A stretch of DNA of 64,000 nt from Veillonella dispar. GTDB taxonomy: Bacteria; Bacillota; Negativicutes; Veillonellales; Veillonellaceae. Under the pieces are notes generated by a model. That model was not told where the DNA came from. It made no database searches and saw only the letters and a list, made by a program, of their open reading frames with translations. Shown here piece after piece: positions 43,360-52,421 of this stretch. Positions within the stretch are counted from its first letter, which is position 1. Every line of letters starts with the position of its first letter. Position numbers and translations under genes: made by a program. The stretch is taken from the NCBI RefSeq assembly GCF_900637515.1, contig NZ_LR134375.1:2051001-2115000 (forward strand). The letters are read 5' to 3'.

Positions 43360-43737
43360 TTATTGTTCATCGTTCAAATAAATGTATTTATCGGATTTCA
43401 ATTTGGACACGAGGTCAGGCACCAAACCGATAAGACGATCGAAGCTGCTGCTGTAAGGGTTGCCTTTAATGTTGAACAACTCGATGCGTTCGCCTTTAAT
43501 AACGAGGATAGCGCTTGGTTCCATTTTGGCACCGCCGCCACCGCCACCACATTCGTGATTTTTGTTAGCAGTGTTGTGGTTTGTACCAGTACCAAAACCA
43601 AATGTTACGTCTACGAATGGAACAAGTGTAGTATCGCCGATTTGCACAGCTTCGCCTACTACAGTTTCCACCTTAATCATATTTTTGAATTTCTCGAATA
43701 GGACTTCCAAATTCTCTTTTACATTACTGTTCTCCAT
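43360..43737 (-). CDS. ytfJ: YtfJ / GerW family protein
   Basis: 125 residues. N-terminal helix (NVKENLEVLFEKFKNMIKVE), then GEAVQIGDTTLVPFVDVTFGFG, a Gly/His-rich stretch ending CGGGGGGAKMEPSA and a C-terminal ILVIKGERIELFNI. This is the GerW (YtfJ) family, first known from spore germination; its role in a non-sporulating relative is not known. GGAGGTACT precedes a GTG-ATG start; the ATG at 43737 is used. It lies next to a DUF2953 gene upstream, the same pairing seen in spore-forming Firmicutes, which supports both calls. Confidence 0.88.
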   Translation of the reverse strand: MENSNVKENLEVLFEKFKNMIKVETVVGEAVQIGDTTLVPFVDVTFGFGTGTNHNTANKNHECGGGGGGAKMEPSAILVIKGERIELFNIKGNPYSSSFDRLIGLVPDLVSKLKSDKYIYLNDEQ

Positions 43738-43809
43738 CACAGTACCTCCGCTTTTTGTGAAAGTATCATTGCTATATTAGCTCATGTACTTAGTTGACTT
43801 AATATATCC

Positions 43810-44949
43810 TTACGCTGTTTGACCTTGTTCGGCTTTCAGCTTTTCTAACTGCTTTGCTTCCTTCCGTTTAACCCAGAAGACGCGAGCACCTTCGCCCAAT
43901 AGGGAACGCATTGGTTTAGATAGTAAAAATCTTGTGCCATGCCAAGCCATAACAGCTAAAATGATGCGACCTTTAATGTGACCGCTACCTTCACCTGCCC
44001 AATTTACATAATCGAGCTCGATGTTCTCAGCTTGTTCTGGCCAAATGCTATATAGCATAGATGCAATAATCCCCATGCGATATGGGTCACCGATACCAAA
44101 TCGACCTTCTATAGCCACATCGCGTGGTTTAGAGTGGTCATAGCATCGTTTTGAAACAAGGAATAACTGGTGCCACAATTCTGTATTTGTTACATGTTTC
44201 ATGAACCAGAATGTAGGAATTTTAGACTTAAATGATGCCACTGGATCATTTGGATCTGGCTTTTCAAAACGTTGTTTCACCGTCGTTTTGAGGTCATTCA
44301 CCTTCGTAAATACCTTTTCCTTAATGGAACCGTCACTGTTAAAAGTAACGCGGCTCACTGTTTCATCATCGCTTTGAATATGAGATGTTGGATCTTGCTG
44401 AATGGAGTCATACCGATCAGCACGAGCCTGTGCATCCATATCCTTAGAAGCTTGTTCAGGACGTTCTATGCGTTCATTCGGCTTTTGAGAAGTCCCAGCC
44501 CCTGGCGCTTCTTCATCACTAAAGGTAGCGTCAGAACGCTGAGCACTCTTCAAATCATCAAAGCTAGTACCACTAGAGCTTGCAGAAGGACCTTGTCCGC
44601 CCCCTTGCATCGCCTTGGCGAAGGCTTCCGATTGCGACATGTCGCCATCGTCGTCCATCACCTTTTGGTATTCTTCTTCTACGCGATTTTCAAGCCATTC
44701 TTCATAATCTTTCACAGGACCAATCTTGAGCATGCCCAAAATGTATAATTCCTTAAAAAATGGTTTGTCCTGTAAATACGCTAGATGCAGTGAAAATACA
44801 CGCCACAGCCATTTGACGCGCACCTCGCCACGATATGGCGATCGTCCGTTGATTTCGATGCTATATGTGATTGGTGTCAGTAGGATAATCAAGATGAGTG
44901 CTGCAATGATGGCCACAATAACGAGGGCCACAATAGCCACTGTACTCAA
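43810..44949 (-). CDS. DUF2953 membrane protein
   Basis: About 379 residues. One N-terminal membrane helix (VAIVALVIVAIIAALILIIL) followed by a cytoplasmic or periplasmic body. The middle is a Ser/Asp/Glu-rich low-complexity region (about 115-210) that is not usual for the family, and the C-terminal part with the SKRCYDHSKPRDVAIEGRFG and DYVNWAGEG segments is the DUF2953 core. The start is uncertain: AAGGAGG is 8 bases before a TTG at 44949 but only 2 before an ATG at 44955. It lies directly upstream of the ytfJ-like gene. Function unknown. Confidence 0.8.
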   Translation of the reverse strand: MSTVAIVALVIVAIIAALILIILLTPITYSIEINGRSPYRGEVRVKWLWRVFSLHLAYLQDKPFFKELYILGMLKIGPVKDYEEWLENRVEEEYQKVMDDDGDMSQSEAFAKAMQGGGQGPSASSSGTSFDDLKSAQRSDATFSDEEAPGAGTSQKPNERIERPEQASKDMDAQARADRYDSIQQDPTSHIQSDDETVSRVTFNSDGSIKEKVFTKVNDLKTTVKQRFEKPDPNDPVASFKSKIPTFWFMKHVTNTELWHQLFLVSKRCYDHSKPRDVAIEGRFGIGDPYRMGIIASMLYSIWPEQAENIELDYVNWAGEGSGHIKGRIILAVMAWHGTRFLLSKPMRSLLGEGARVFWVKRKEAKQLEKLKAEQGQTA

Positions 44950-44978
44950 CCACATCACCTCCTTAGGTGTACCTATGA

Positions 44979-45557
44979 TTAGTTTTCAATACCTTTTCGA
45001 GCCATTACGCCTTGAAGGTAGTAATGTTTGACCTCTTTCATTTCCGTTACAAGGTCTGCCTCATCGATTAATTCTTGAGGAGCCCCACGGCCCGTAAATA
45101 CGAGTTCCGTTTCTGGATGACGAGCATCGAGCAAAGCCTTTGTTTTATCCCATGTAATGAGTTCAAAGAAGAGTGCCATATTGTATTCATCTAGAACCAC
45201 GAGATCGTACTCACCACTGCTGATAGCAGCTAGTGCACGTTCGTAGCCTTTTTCGATGAGCGCTACATAATCCTTTGGCGGATTGCCAGATTCAAAGACA
45301 ACCACTTCATCGCCCCATTTAGCGAGTTCGTCCTTGCTCTTCATCCCTTCTTTAATGATAAAGAATGGCTTGCCCACGGTTTCCAAGGTTAAATTCTTTA
45401 AGGTAGGTAAAATAGTATGTTCACTATATACTTTAGATTTCATAAATTGCAAAAAGAGGACTTTCTTGCCAGCGCCGATGGCACGGATGGCTAGACCAAT
45501 AGCAGCGGTCGTTTTGCCCTTGCCTTCGCCGGTATAAACTTGTACATAGGCCTTCAT
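44979..45557 (-). CDS. cobO: Cob(I)yrinic acid a,c-diamide adenosyltransferase (CobA/BtuR type)
   Basis: 192 residues. P-loop-like GEGKGKTTAAIGLAIRA binds ATP; VLDEYNMALFF and VFTGRGAPQELIDEADLVTEM are typical of CobA/BtuR. It adds the adenosyl group to reduced corrinoids in cobalamin synthesis or salvage. The ATG at 45557 follows GGAGGTATATCT; the upstream Met lies inside the ribosome-site region. It serves B12 supply, which is relevant for the B12-dependent methionine synthase at 52422 only indirectly, because that enzyme uses methyl- rather than adenosyl-cobalamin. Confidence 0.92.
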   Translation of the reverse strand: MKAYVQVYTGEGKGKTTAAIGLAIRAIGAGKKVLFLQFMKSKVYSEHTILPTLKNLTLETVGKPFFIIKEGMKSKDELAKWGDEVVVFESGNPPKDYVALIEKGYERALAAISSGEYDLVVLDEYNMALFFELITWDKTKALLDARHPETELVFTGRGAPQELIDEADLVTEMKEVKHYYLQGVMARKGIEN

Positions 45558-45613
45558 AGATATACCTCCGTTCATATACTTTTATTTTACAATATATATA
45601 TACAAAAGAAAAG

Positions 45614-45664
45614 AAAAAGAACTTGCTATTAGTGCATTTGCACGCATAACAAGTTCTTTTTTCT
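45614..45664 (-). terminator. Terminator after the M23 peptidase gene
   Basis: Stem AAAAGAACTTG / CAAGTTCTTTT with an inner TGCATTTGCA loop, and T-rich ends on both strands; 66 bases past the stop at 45730. Confidence 0.85.
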
Positions 45665-45729
45665 ATGAATTATGTTTTATGTTGCATATATCGTAAAGGA
45701 TATTACGTATATAGTATTGGTTTTACCTA

Positions 45730-46683
45730 TTAGTTGCTAATTGGCAAGAAGATCATAGGGTCTGTAGGAGATCCATTGAGGCGTACCTCATAGTGAACGT
45801 GGGCACCTGTACTTTTACCAGTACTACCCATCAAGGCAATTGTTTGACCTTGTTTTACGCTCATCCCAACCGTTACCAATACAGCACTATTATGACCATA
45901 CCGTGTTACGAAGCCATTGCCATGGTCGATTTCAACGAGGTTACCGTAACCGCCCTCTGTATAACCGGCAAAGGTTACAACGCCAGCAGCAGTAGCCACG
46001 ATTGGTGTACCATAGTCATCCGCAATATCTACCCCTTCATGGAACGCACCGATAGCGCCCGTTACAGGGTCCACACGGCTACCAAATGGAGAGGTAATAA
46101 CGCCCTTGCTTGGCCAGATACTTGGTGTAGTGTTATTCGTAACACCACCAGAGCCAGCGGAGAAGTTGATGGATTGCATAGCCATAAGGTCTTGCGCACC
46201 ACCATCGCGAAGGATATTACGCATTGTATAGAAGCTAACTAGCAATTTTTGTGCATCCTTGTCCATTTTGGATAGACGCGCTGATAATTGTGCCGCCGTC
46301 AGCGTCTTTACTTCGCTTTCATCAGCGGCTTGCTGCTTTGGGTCGCTACCGTCCCCGCCACCTTGAGATGGTGTGCCAGATTCAGCGCCCTTCAGCATTT
46401 GCTTGTTTTCTTCGCTAATTTGATTTAAGTTTTGAATTTTCTTATCTAAAACATCTGTCTTTTGTTGTAATAACTTCAGCTGTTCCGATTGCAATTGTGT
46501 CTGTTGACGTAATTGCACTACCTCAGCTTGGCGCACAATGCCCCAAATGCCGAGAACCAACGCCACAACGATTAAGATAGAACCTACAATAGCTGCTATT
46601 TTCGCCTGCTTGGTTGTTAATGTCAATATGCAGTTGTCACCATTTCTTTCAACTTTGTTTGAAATAAATGCCGGTACTTTCAA
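45730..46683 (-). CDS. M23 family murein endopeptidase, membrane-anchored
   Basis: 317 residues. One membrane helix (about 28-50), a coiled coil rich in Gln and Leu (about 52-100), a Gly/Gln-rich linker, and a C-terminal LytM domain with the zinc motifs FHEGVDIADD (H-x3-D) and GAHVHYEV (H-x-H). It cuts peptide cross-links in peptidoglycan or activates amidases. Start is TTG at 46683 after AAGGAAGG. It follows the DUF4446 gene by 12 bases, so the two are probably co-transcribed. The HxH site is complete, so it should be active rather than an EnvC-like activator. Confidence 0.9.
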   Translation of the reverse strand: MKVPAFISNKVERNGDNCILTLTTKQAKIAAIVGSILIVVALVLGIWGIVRQAEVVQLRQQTQLQSEQLKLLQQKTDVLDKKIQNLNQISEENKQMLKGAESGTPSQGGGDGSDPKQQAADESEVKTLTAAQLSARLSKMDKDAQKLLVSFYTMRNILRDGGAQDLMAMQSINFSAGSGGVTNNTTPSIWPSKGVITSPFGSRVDPVTGAIGAFHEGVDIADDYGTPIVATAAGVVTFAGYTEGGYGNLVEIDHGNGFVTRYGHNSAVLVTVGMSVKQGQTIALMGSTGKSTGAHVHYEVRLNGSPTDPMIFLPISN

Positions 46684-46695
46684 TACAAACCTTCC

Positions 46696-47217
46696 TTATT
46701 TAGAAACGATGGCGCTCGTTAACGCTTCCTCATTGGTGCGTTCGCCCAACGCTTCGTTCAAACTCTCTAATTCTTCTTGTGAAAGACTTACGAGACTTTT
46801 ACCTTTCACAATGGGTTTACTAAAAATACGGGATTCATTACGACCGTAAATACTGGAGATACAGATGCCGTTATTGTTGCCGTCAAGCAATGTAAGCGCA
46901 AAGGACAAATCATTACCGATATTTTCAAAGGCGTTATATTTAATAAAGCCAATTTTTTGTATCGTATTGCTTTGAATATTGCGGATTGCCGCTTGCTCAG
47001 TCAACATTGTCTCAAGACCCTTCGCAGCATCACGAATTTCGCTAACCTCTACAGATAATTTACGTTCTAGGCTCGCACCATTGTCCCCTTGCATAAAGAA
47101 ATCATATTTCTTTTTAAGGCTCCCTAAGCGAATGTGCAAGATCACACAATACACTAACAACGCTATAACAAGGACGATGGTTGCCATGCCAATCCACGGT
47201 TGAATCGATTCGAACAT
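46696..47217 (-). CDS. DUF4446 family membrane-anchored protein
   Basis: 173 residues. N-terminal membrane helix (WIGMATIVLVIALLVYCVIL), a coiled-coil neck, and the DUF4446 body with IGFIKYNAFENIGNDLSFAL and DGNNNGICISSIYGR. In other Firmicutes this gene is often beside parAB or rsmG near the origin, and here parB is 1.6 kb upstream with hydF between. GGAAGGAATATAC precedes the ATG. Two GTGAAAG words lie within 25 bases, in opposite orientation, near the 3' end (46780, 46803). Function unknown. Confidence 0.85.
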   Translation of the reverse strand: MFESIQPWIGMATIVLVIALLVYCVILHIRLGSLKKKYDFFMQGDNGASLERKLSVEVSEIRDAAKGLETMLTEQAAIRNIQSNTIQKIGFIKYNAFENIGNDLSFALTLLDGNNNGICISSIYGRNESRIFSKPIVKGKSLVSLSQEELESLNEALGERTNEEALTSAIVSK

Positions 47218-47313
47218 GTATATTCCTTCCTATACAATCATTCAAACTCCAACACTTAATTATACCATTCTTATTGTGAAAGTTAAATGACTGCATACAA
47301 TTTAATTTAATAA

Positions 47314-48567
47314 CTACCCCTTTAATTCATCAACAAATGGGCTTATCGCTCGTTCTAGTATACCATGTAGAGCTGCTATGAGTACACCGTAATTTACAAT
47401 TGGTGTGCCTTGTACAACGGCACATTCAATGCGTCGCAATACCTCACGGCGTGTAAGCATACAAGCACCACAGTGAATGATTAAATCATACTGAGATACA
47501 TCTTTTGGGAAGGCTCCCCCACTCGTAAATTCTAACTGTAAATCCGTATGACCTTGCTTCTTAAGTAGATTAGGAATTTTTACGGTCCCAATATCATCAC
47601 ATTGACGGCGATGTGTACAGCCTTCGCTGATGAGCACTCTAGAACCTGGTTTCAAATTCTTAATTGCCTCTACACCAGCTACTAAGTCCTGTAATTTCCC
47701 TTTAAAGCGGGCCATCAAGATGGAAAAGGACGTCAACGGAATTGTATTAGGTGTTAACTCATCAACTCGATCAAAGGCTTGAGAGTCACAGATAACCATC
47801 TTAGGCGGATTCTTAAGAGAGTTAATCATAGCAGGTAACTCTTCTGTTTGGCACACTAGCGCTAAGCCTTTGTAATCAAGAATTTCTCGAATCGTTTGTA
47901 CCTGTGGCAAGATAAGACGGCCCTTTGGTGCTGCACTATCGATAGGACACACAAGAATTATGGCATCCCCCTCTTCCACTAAGCCTTGTAATAGAGTTTG
48001 ATCACCTTCTACATCAAGCGGTGTTAAACCACCCAAAAGATCGAGTAATTCTAAACGTTTAGTCTTAGATGTAAAATCAGCAGAACCAATGACAGTAGCT
48101 AATTCAGATAAACCCTTATGACTTTCAACATAAGCAGATGCATCTTCTTTATTTTCTTCTTGATTTACTTCTTTATTTTCTGCATTAATTTCATTAATAA
48201 ATAATGCAATAGGCACATTATTTTGTTTTAAAAGCCCTAACCAGTGCATATCATCAGCAGTTGGTTCTTCATCGGTACGAAGTACATAAACAGCGAGGTT
48301 AATCTTCTTCACAACCTCTTCTGTTTTCTCCATCCGCAATGTACCTAATTCAGTTGTATCGTCTATACCAGCTGTATCGGTAATCACTACAGGTCCTAGT
48401 GGTAAAATCTCCATAGATTTACTCACAGGATCTGTCGTTGTCCCTGCCACTTCAGATACAAGGGATACAGGCTGATCTGTTAACATATTAATCAATGTAG
48501 ACTTACCAGCATTACAACGACCAAAAAAGCCAATATGTACGCGGTTTGCTTTAGGTGTTTGTTCCAT
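47314..48567 (-). CDS. hydF: [FeFe]-hydrogenase maturation GTPase HydF
   Basis: 417 residues. GTPase domain with G1 GRCNAGKST, GTTTDP and DTAG; a middle dimerisation domain; and the C-terminal cluster domain with CTHRRQC and HCGAC, which together give the Cys-x-His...His-Cys-x2-Cys pattern that binds a [4Fe-4S] cluster. It carries the H-cluster precursor and delivers it to HydA. A Glu/Asn-rich insert (about 130-145) interrupts the GTPase domain. AAGGATAGACT precedes the ATG. hydE and hydG are outside the window. Serves the hydrogenase at 29255. Confidence 0.94.
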   Translation of the reverse strand: MEQTPKANRVHIGFFGRCNAGKSTLINMLTDQPVSLVSEVAGTTTDPVSKSMEILPLGPVVITDTAGIDDTTELGTLRMEKTEEVVKKINLAVYVLRTDEEPTADDMHWLGLLKQNNVPIALFINEINAENKEVNQEENKEDASAYVESHKGLSELATVIGSADFTSKTKRLELLDLLGGLTPLDVEGDQTLLQGLVEEGDAIILVCPIDSAAPKGRLILPQVQTIREILDYKGLALVCQTEELPAMINSLKNPPKMVICDSQAFDRVDELTPNTIPLTSFSILMARFKGKLQDLVAGVEAIKNLKPGSRVLISEGCTHRRQCDDIGTVKIPNLLKKQGHTDLQLEFTSGGAFPKDVSQYDLIIHCGACMLTRREVLRRIECAVVQGTPIVNYGVLIAALHGILERAISPFVDELKG

Positions 48568-48787
48568 AGTCTATCCTTGTTACTTAACATAACAGTAAAA
48601 GCGCAGCCCGTAGACTACGCTTTCACCGTGGATTGTAAATTGTATTTACATTATACAGAATTGCTATCGATTTGTCATTACTAAATTTACATAATTCGAT
48701 ATCAAATTTAATATACCAATTATGATATTTAATTAAAAATCCACTATATATAGTAATTACGTAGTAATAAAGAGTATATAGTTATCC

Positions 48788-48835
48788 ATTGCTATTGCTA
48801 TTGCTATTGCTATTGCTATTGCTATTGCTATTGCT
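48788..48835. repeat. Hexanucleotide tandem repeat (ATTGCT)8
   Basis: Eight perfect copies, 48 bases, starting 6 bases past the parB stop on its 3' side. Long perfect hexamer tracts change length by slippage. Here it lies between parB and hydF, outside coding sequence, so it could affect the spacing or stability of the parB 3' end. Confidence 0.97.
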
Positions 48836-48841
48836 AAGCAA

Positions 48842-49771
48842 TTATACTCTAAATTCTACAGTTTCCGTATCATCTGTATGCTCTTGACCATCCATATAAG
48901 CAATGAGTCGTTCTAATTCTGCTTCAGAGGAGAAGGCAATTTCAATCTTACCTTGTACCTTTTTACCAGCGCGGAACTTAATGTTTACAGGAGATCCTAA
49001 GCTTAGTTTTAAACGATCCATAAGAGCACGTACCTCTGCTGTACTTTGTGGTTTAGCACCCTTTGCCTTAGGCGTTTTATTTTGCATAGACTTCACAAGA
49101 GCCTCTACTTGACGTGCACTTAATTCGCCCTCTTTAATGCGTTCAGCAGCTTCCATTTGTTGAGCTGCACTACGCAATGCCAACAATGGACGAGCTTGAC
49201 CTACCGTTAAGTCACCTTCGATAAGATCTTTTTGTACAGAATCACATAATTTCAACAAACGAACCATGTTTGCAATATAAGAACGGCTGCGACCTAGACG
49301 AGCAGAAATCATTTCTTGTGTTTGTTTGTAAGTATCCATTAGACCTTGGTATGCCAAAGCTTCTTCAATTGGATCTAAGCCTTCACGTTGTAGATTTTCA
49401 ACGAGGGCTACCTCTGTCATTTCTTCTGTATTATATTTCTTTACAACAACTGGTACTGTTTCTAAGCCTGCAATAATAGCGGCACGGTAACGACGTTCAC
49501 CAGCTACAATTTGGTATTTATTCTTTTGTTTACGTACTACAATTGGTTGGAAAATACCAAGATTTTTAATAGACTCAGCTAATGTGGCTAAACTATCTTC
49601 ATCAAAGCTTTTACGAGGTTGATCTGCATTCGGAACTAATTCAGAAATTGGTAGTTCGTGAATCTCCTTTTCAGGTAATACAGACTCTACAGTATCTACC
49701 TTCATTAAGTTTCCAAGGCCCTTACCCAAGCCAGATGATTTACTTTTCTTACTTTTAACTTCTCTAGGCAT
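48842..49771 (-). CDS. parB: Chromosome partitioning protein ParB
   Basis: 309 residues. A basic N-terminal tail (KKSKSSGLGKGLG), the CTP-binding motif AGERRYRAA (about 91-99) and ENLQREGLDPIEEA, a helix-turn-helix LGRSRSYIANMVRLL, a basic linker (NKTPKAKGAKPQ), and a C-terminal dimerisation domain. ParB loads at parS and spreads as a CTP-dependent clamp, working with ParA to segregate origins. GAGAGAGGTTAGTT precedes the ATG. Four perfect parS sites lie within 3.5 kb. Second gene of the parA-parB unit, 152 bases after parA. Confidence 0.96.
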   Translation of the reverse strand: MPREVKSKKSKSSGLGKGLGNLMKVDTVESVLPEKEIHELPISELVPNADQPRKSFDEDSLATLAESIKNLGIFQPIVVRKQKNKYQIVAGERRYRAAIIAGLETVPVVVKKYNTEEMTEVALVENLQREGLDPIEEALAYQGLMDTYKQTQEMISARLGRSRSYIANMVRLLKLCDSVQKDLIEGDLTVGQARPLLALRSAAQQMEAAERIKEGELSARQVEALVKSMQNKTPKAKGAKPQSTAEVRALMDRLKLSLGSPVNIKFRAGKKVQGKIEIAFSSEAELERLIAYMDGQEHTDDTETVEFRV

Positions 49772-49923
49772 AACTAACCTCTCTCACCTTACATATAGTG
49801 GCTATATTAATTAATAACACTCAATTATTTAATAGCCAATGCATTAGCATTAATTCTATTAATCTCAGACATTTGTTTAACTAAACACTTAGCCATTTAG
49901 CTCTTTCAGCTATATATAACCAT

Positions 49924-50694
49924 TTATTTAGCTTTTGATGCTTTAATTACTTCTTTAGCTAATTTAGTATATACATCAGCACCCTTAGATTTTGGATCAT
50001 ATACGATAATTGGTTCACCATAACTTGGCGCTTCGCTAAGACGTACATTACGAGGGATAATAGTCTTATATACTTTATTGCCAAAAAATTTTTTCACTTC
50101 ATCAGCAACTTGAATAGATAAATTTGTACGACCATCAAACATAGTTAACAAGACGCCTTCAATTTCAAGGTCTTTATTAGATGTTTGTTGCACAATTGTT
50201 ATGGTTTTTACTAATTGGCTAACCCCTTCTAATGCGTAGAATTCACTTTGAATTGGAATTAATACGCTATCTGCTGCTGTGAAAGCATTTAATGTTAGTA
50301 AACCAAGGGATGGCGGACAGTCAATAATAATGAAATCGTACTCATCGCGTACCGGTGCTAATGCTTTTTTCAACATTGTTTCACGTGAAACAACGGAAAC
50401 AAGTTCCACTTCTGCACCAGCCAATTGAATCGTTGCAGGCGCTACAAATAGCTTTTTAAGCATTGTAGGCTGAACAATATCAGCAATAGGTTCACCATCG
50501 ATTAGAACATCGTGTACACAGAGTTCTAAATCATCTTTTTCAATGCCTAAACCAGAGCTAGCATTACCTTGTGGATCTAAATCAACAAGCAATACTTTCT
50601 TACCAGCATCAGCCAAACAAGCGCTCAAATTCACGGATGTTGTTGTTTTACCAACACCGCCTTTTTGATTAGTAATAGCTATAACTTTGCCCAC
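49924..50694 (-). CDS. parA: Chromosome partitioning ATPase ParA (Soj)
   Basis: 256 residues. Deviant Walker [14 protein letters not shown] (about 10-22), Walker A' [11 protein letters not shown], and Walker [10 protein letters not shown], the standard ParA/Soj set. As a DNA-bound ATP dimer it interacts with ParB-parS to separate origins. Start is GTG at 50694 after GAGGTGAATTAA. A perfect parS site lies inside the gene (50377-50392). Neighbouring rsmG is 5.3 kb upstream, separated by the metH-metF genes, so the usual gidB-parA-parB block is interrupted here. Confidence 0.96.
   Translation of the reverse strand: MGKVIAITNQKGGVGKTTTSVNLSACLADAGKKVLLVDLDPQGNASSGLGIEKDDLELCVHDVLIDGEPIADIVQPTMLKKLFVAPATIQLAGAEVELVSVVSRETMLKKALAPVRDEYDFIIIDCPPSLGLLTLNAFTAADSVLIPIQSEFYALEGVSQLVKTITIVQQTSNKDLEIEGVLLTMFDGRTNLSIQVADEVKKFFGNKVYKTIIPRNVRLSEAPSYGEPIIVYDPKSKGADVYTKLAKEVIKASKAK
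50377..50392. promoter_or_regulatory. parS: parS site 1 (inside parA)
   Basis: Perfect 16-base palindrome TGTTTCACGTGAAACA, the consensus ParB-binding site. Confidence 0.97.
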
Positions 50695-50902
50695 TTAATT
50701 CACCTCACATGTTCGTTCAAAATATTTCTTTTTAATTATAACATAAAACAACGATAATTACGGTAATTACAAATCAAATTCTAAAAAAATATCTATAATT
50801 TCATCTACCATACACATTATTTTAAAAATTATATAGTTTTCATCAGCAAACAAAATGGGTTTAATGCATTTTTCTTTAAACTTTAGAATTAGTTTTCTTG
50901 AT

Positions 50903-50918
50903 TGTTTCACGTGAAACA
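50903..50918. promoter_or_regulatory. parS: parS site 2
   Basis: Perfect TGTTTCACGTGAAACA in the gap upstream of parA. Confidence 0.97.
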
Positions 50919-50968
50919 ATTTACTTTTAATTTTTCAAAATATATTTGAGTAAAAACTTATCTATAAA

Positions 50969-50984
50969 TATTTTACGTGAAACA
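50969..50984. promoter_or_regulatory. Degenerate parS-like site
   Basis: TATTTTACGTGAAACA: right half perfect, left half with two changes from the parS consensus. It lies 66 bases from site 2 and may bind ParB weakly or be a relic. Confidence 0.6.
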
Positions 50985-51254
50985 TTTATAGATAATCAAA
51001 ATTTTATAGTTACTCAAAACGTAAATTTATAGTTGTTCAATACATATTTTTAACATAAAAATTTTTATAGTAAAAAATAGAATTAGTATATAAATATATG
51101 CCAACCAATAAAATTTACACATAAAAATTTTCAGATAATTTTGTTTGAAATAACTAAACTAAAAAAATTACAGCCTAACTAATCTAAAATATATAACTAA
51201 CCTAAAAATTCAATTTGATAATTGAAATAGTTAAGCTAATGAAAATAATTCAAT

Positions 51255-51270
51255 TGTTTCACGTGAAACA
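51255..51270. promoter_or_regulatory. parS: parS site 3
   Basis: Perfect TGTTTCACGTGAAACA in the gap between parA and the methionine unit. Confidence 0.97.
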
Positions 51271-51557
51271 ATTAGAATGAAAATAATAAGATCATCAAGT
51301 AAACATAATAGATATAATAGATATAATACTTAAAACAATTATATTTATAACTTTTAGGATTAAAATATATTTTGATATAGCTTTAAGTTATACCAATATA
51401 CTACTAAATTATATGAGAATACAGGCCCTATATGCTTTGACAGGCATTATCGATATCTATATACTATTAAATAGATAGTAATTATATTTATAGGCGTAAA
51501 ATAGATAAATTTTGAAATTAATCTAATCTATAAACAATATACTAATATTAAGTACAC

Positions 51558-51583
51558 GCTCTACGGATACGCAGAGCTTTTTA
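51558..51583 (+). terminator. Terminator-like hairpin in the 5' leader of the methionine unit
   Basis: GCTCTACG / CGCAGAGC (one mismatch) with a four-base loop, then TTTTTATTTT, ending only 12 bases before the GGAGG ribosome site of the gene at 51605. Placement before the first gene suggests transcription attenuation. No upstream riboswitch of a known class was recognised. Confidence 0.6.
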
Positions 51584-51604
51584 TTTTGAAAAGGAGGCGT
51601 TTCC

Positions 51605-52372
51605 ATGCCCATTTATAACGGAATGCTTCCTGCCATCGATAAAGCAGAAGTAAAACGATACGCAGGACTTCGTCATGCAGAGGATTTTCCTCAAAATTAC
51701 GTAGACGAAGCATGTAAAGAAATCCAGTTATTAGCGACACCTAAAGGTGTATATCAAGAATACGATTATGATGCTGAAACAAAGACAATTTTGAGCAATC
51801 CACCGCTTAAAATTGAAGGTTCCATCATTGAAAAACATTTAGAAAAATCTACAAAAGTCTATGTATTAGGCGTAACAGTAGGTGAAGATGTAGAAATTCG
51901 CAGTGAACAGTTATTTAAACAAGGTAATTACACTGTAGGTTTGTTACTTGATGCAGCAGCTACAACAGCAGTAGAACAAGTAGCAGATCAAGTAAATGAA
52001 GTTATCAATACAATTGCTAAAAAACAAGGCTATAAACCTACATGGCGCTTTAGCCCTGGCTATGGTAACTGGCCATTAGAAGTTCAGCCACAACTAGCTA
52101 AAATCATCAAAACAGAGATGATTGGCTTACAAGTAACAGAGAACTATTTATTGTTCCCACGTAAGTCTGTAACAGCTATTATTGGTTTGATGCCAGCTAA
52201 CGAAGATATCAAAACAAAACGCGGTTGCACATCTTGTTCTCAAAAAGATTGTGCATCTCGTAAACTACCAGAAAAGGCGATTGTAACGTCTAATAACGAA
52301 GGCGAAGAGGGCTGTAACAAAACAACAGCCGAAGCCTCTGGTATCGCTATGAAAGGCCAACCAACAGAATAA
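51605..52372 (+). CDS. Methionine synthase reactivation domain as a separate protein
   Basis: 255 residues. It matches the C-terminal activation domain of B12-dependent methionine synthase: the SAM-binding signature RFSPGYGNWPLEVQPQL (about 153-169), with VLGVTVGEDVE and DAAATTAVEQVAD. The domain re-methylates oxidised cobalamin using SAM and reduced flavodoxin. In E. coli it is part of MetH; here it is a stand-alone gene just before the rest of MetH. The C-terminus has four Cys (RGCTSCSQKDCASRK) that could bind a metal. AAAGGAGGCGTTTCC precedes the ATG. A parS site lies between it and metH. Confidence 0.87.
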   Translation: MPIYNGMLPAIDKAEVKRYAGLRHAEDFPQNYVDEACKEIQLLATPKGVYQEYDYDAETKTILSNPPLKIEGSIIEKHLEKSTKVYVLGVTVGEDVEIRSEQLFKQGNYTVGLLLDAAATTAVEQVADQVNEVINTIAKKQGYKPTWRFSPGYGNWPLEVQPQLAKIIKTEMIGLQVTENYLLFPRKSVTAIIGLMPANEDIKTKRGCTSCSQKDCASRKLPEKAIVTSNNEGEEGCNKTTAEASGIAMKGQPTE

Positions 52373-52388
52373 TGTTTCACGTGAAACA
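52373..52388. promoter_or_regulatory. parS: parS site 4 (between the methionine genes)
   Basis: Perfect TGTTTCACGTGAAACA starting directly after the stop of the reactivation-domain gene. Confidence 0.97.
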
Positions 52389-52421
52389 TTGTAAAATTTA
52401 GGATGATAAAGGAAGATGTTT

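Larger units (their letters stand above)
50695..51557. other. Very AT-rich intergenic region with parS sites
   Basis: About 860 bases between parA and the methionine unit with no credible gene. It holds two perfect parS sites and one decayed copy. The rest is runs of A and T. DnaA boxes (TTATCCACA) were looked for and not seen, so it is not an obvious oriC. Confidence 0.7.

Noticed and set aside
50695-51604. Possible origin of replication in the AT-rich gap upstream of parA
   Set aside because: No DnaA boxes were found by eye. The gene order puts oriC beyond the right end, next to rpmH and dnaA.
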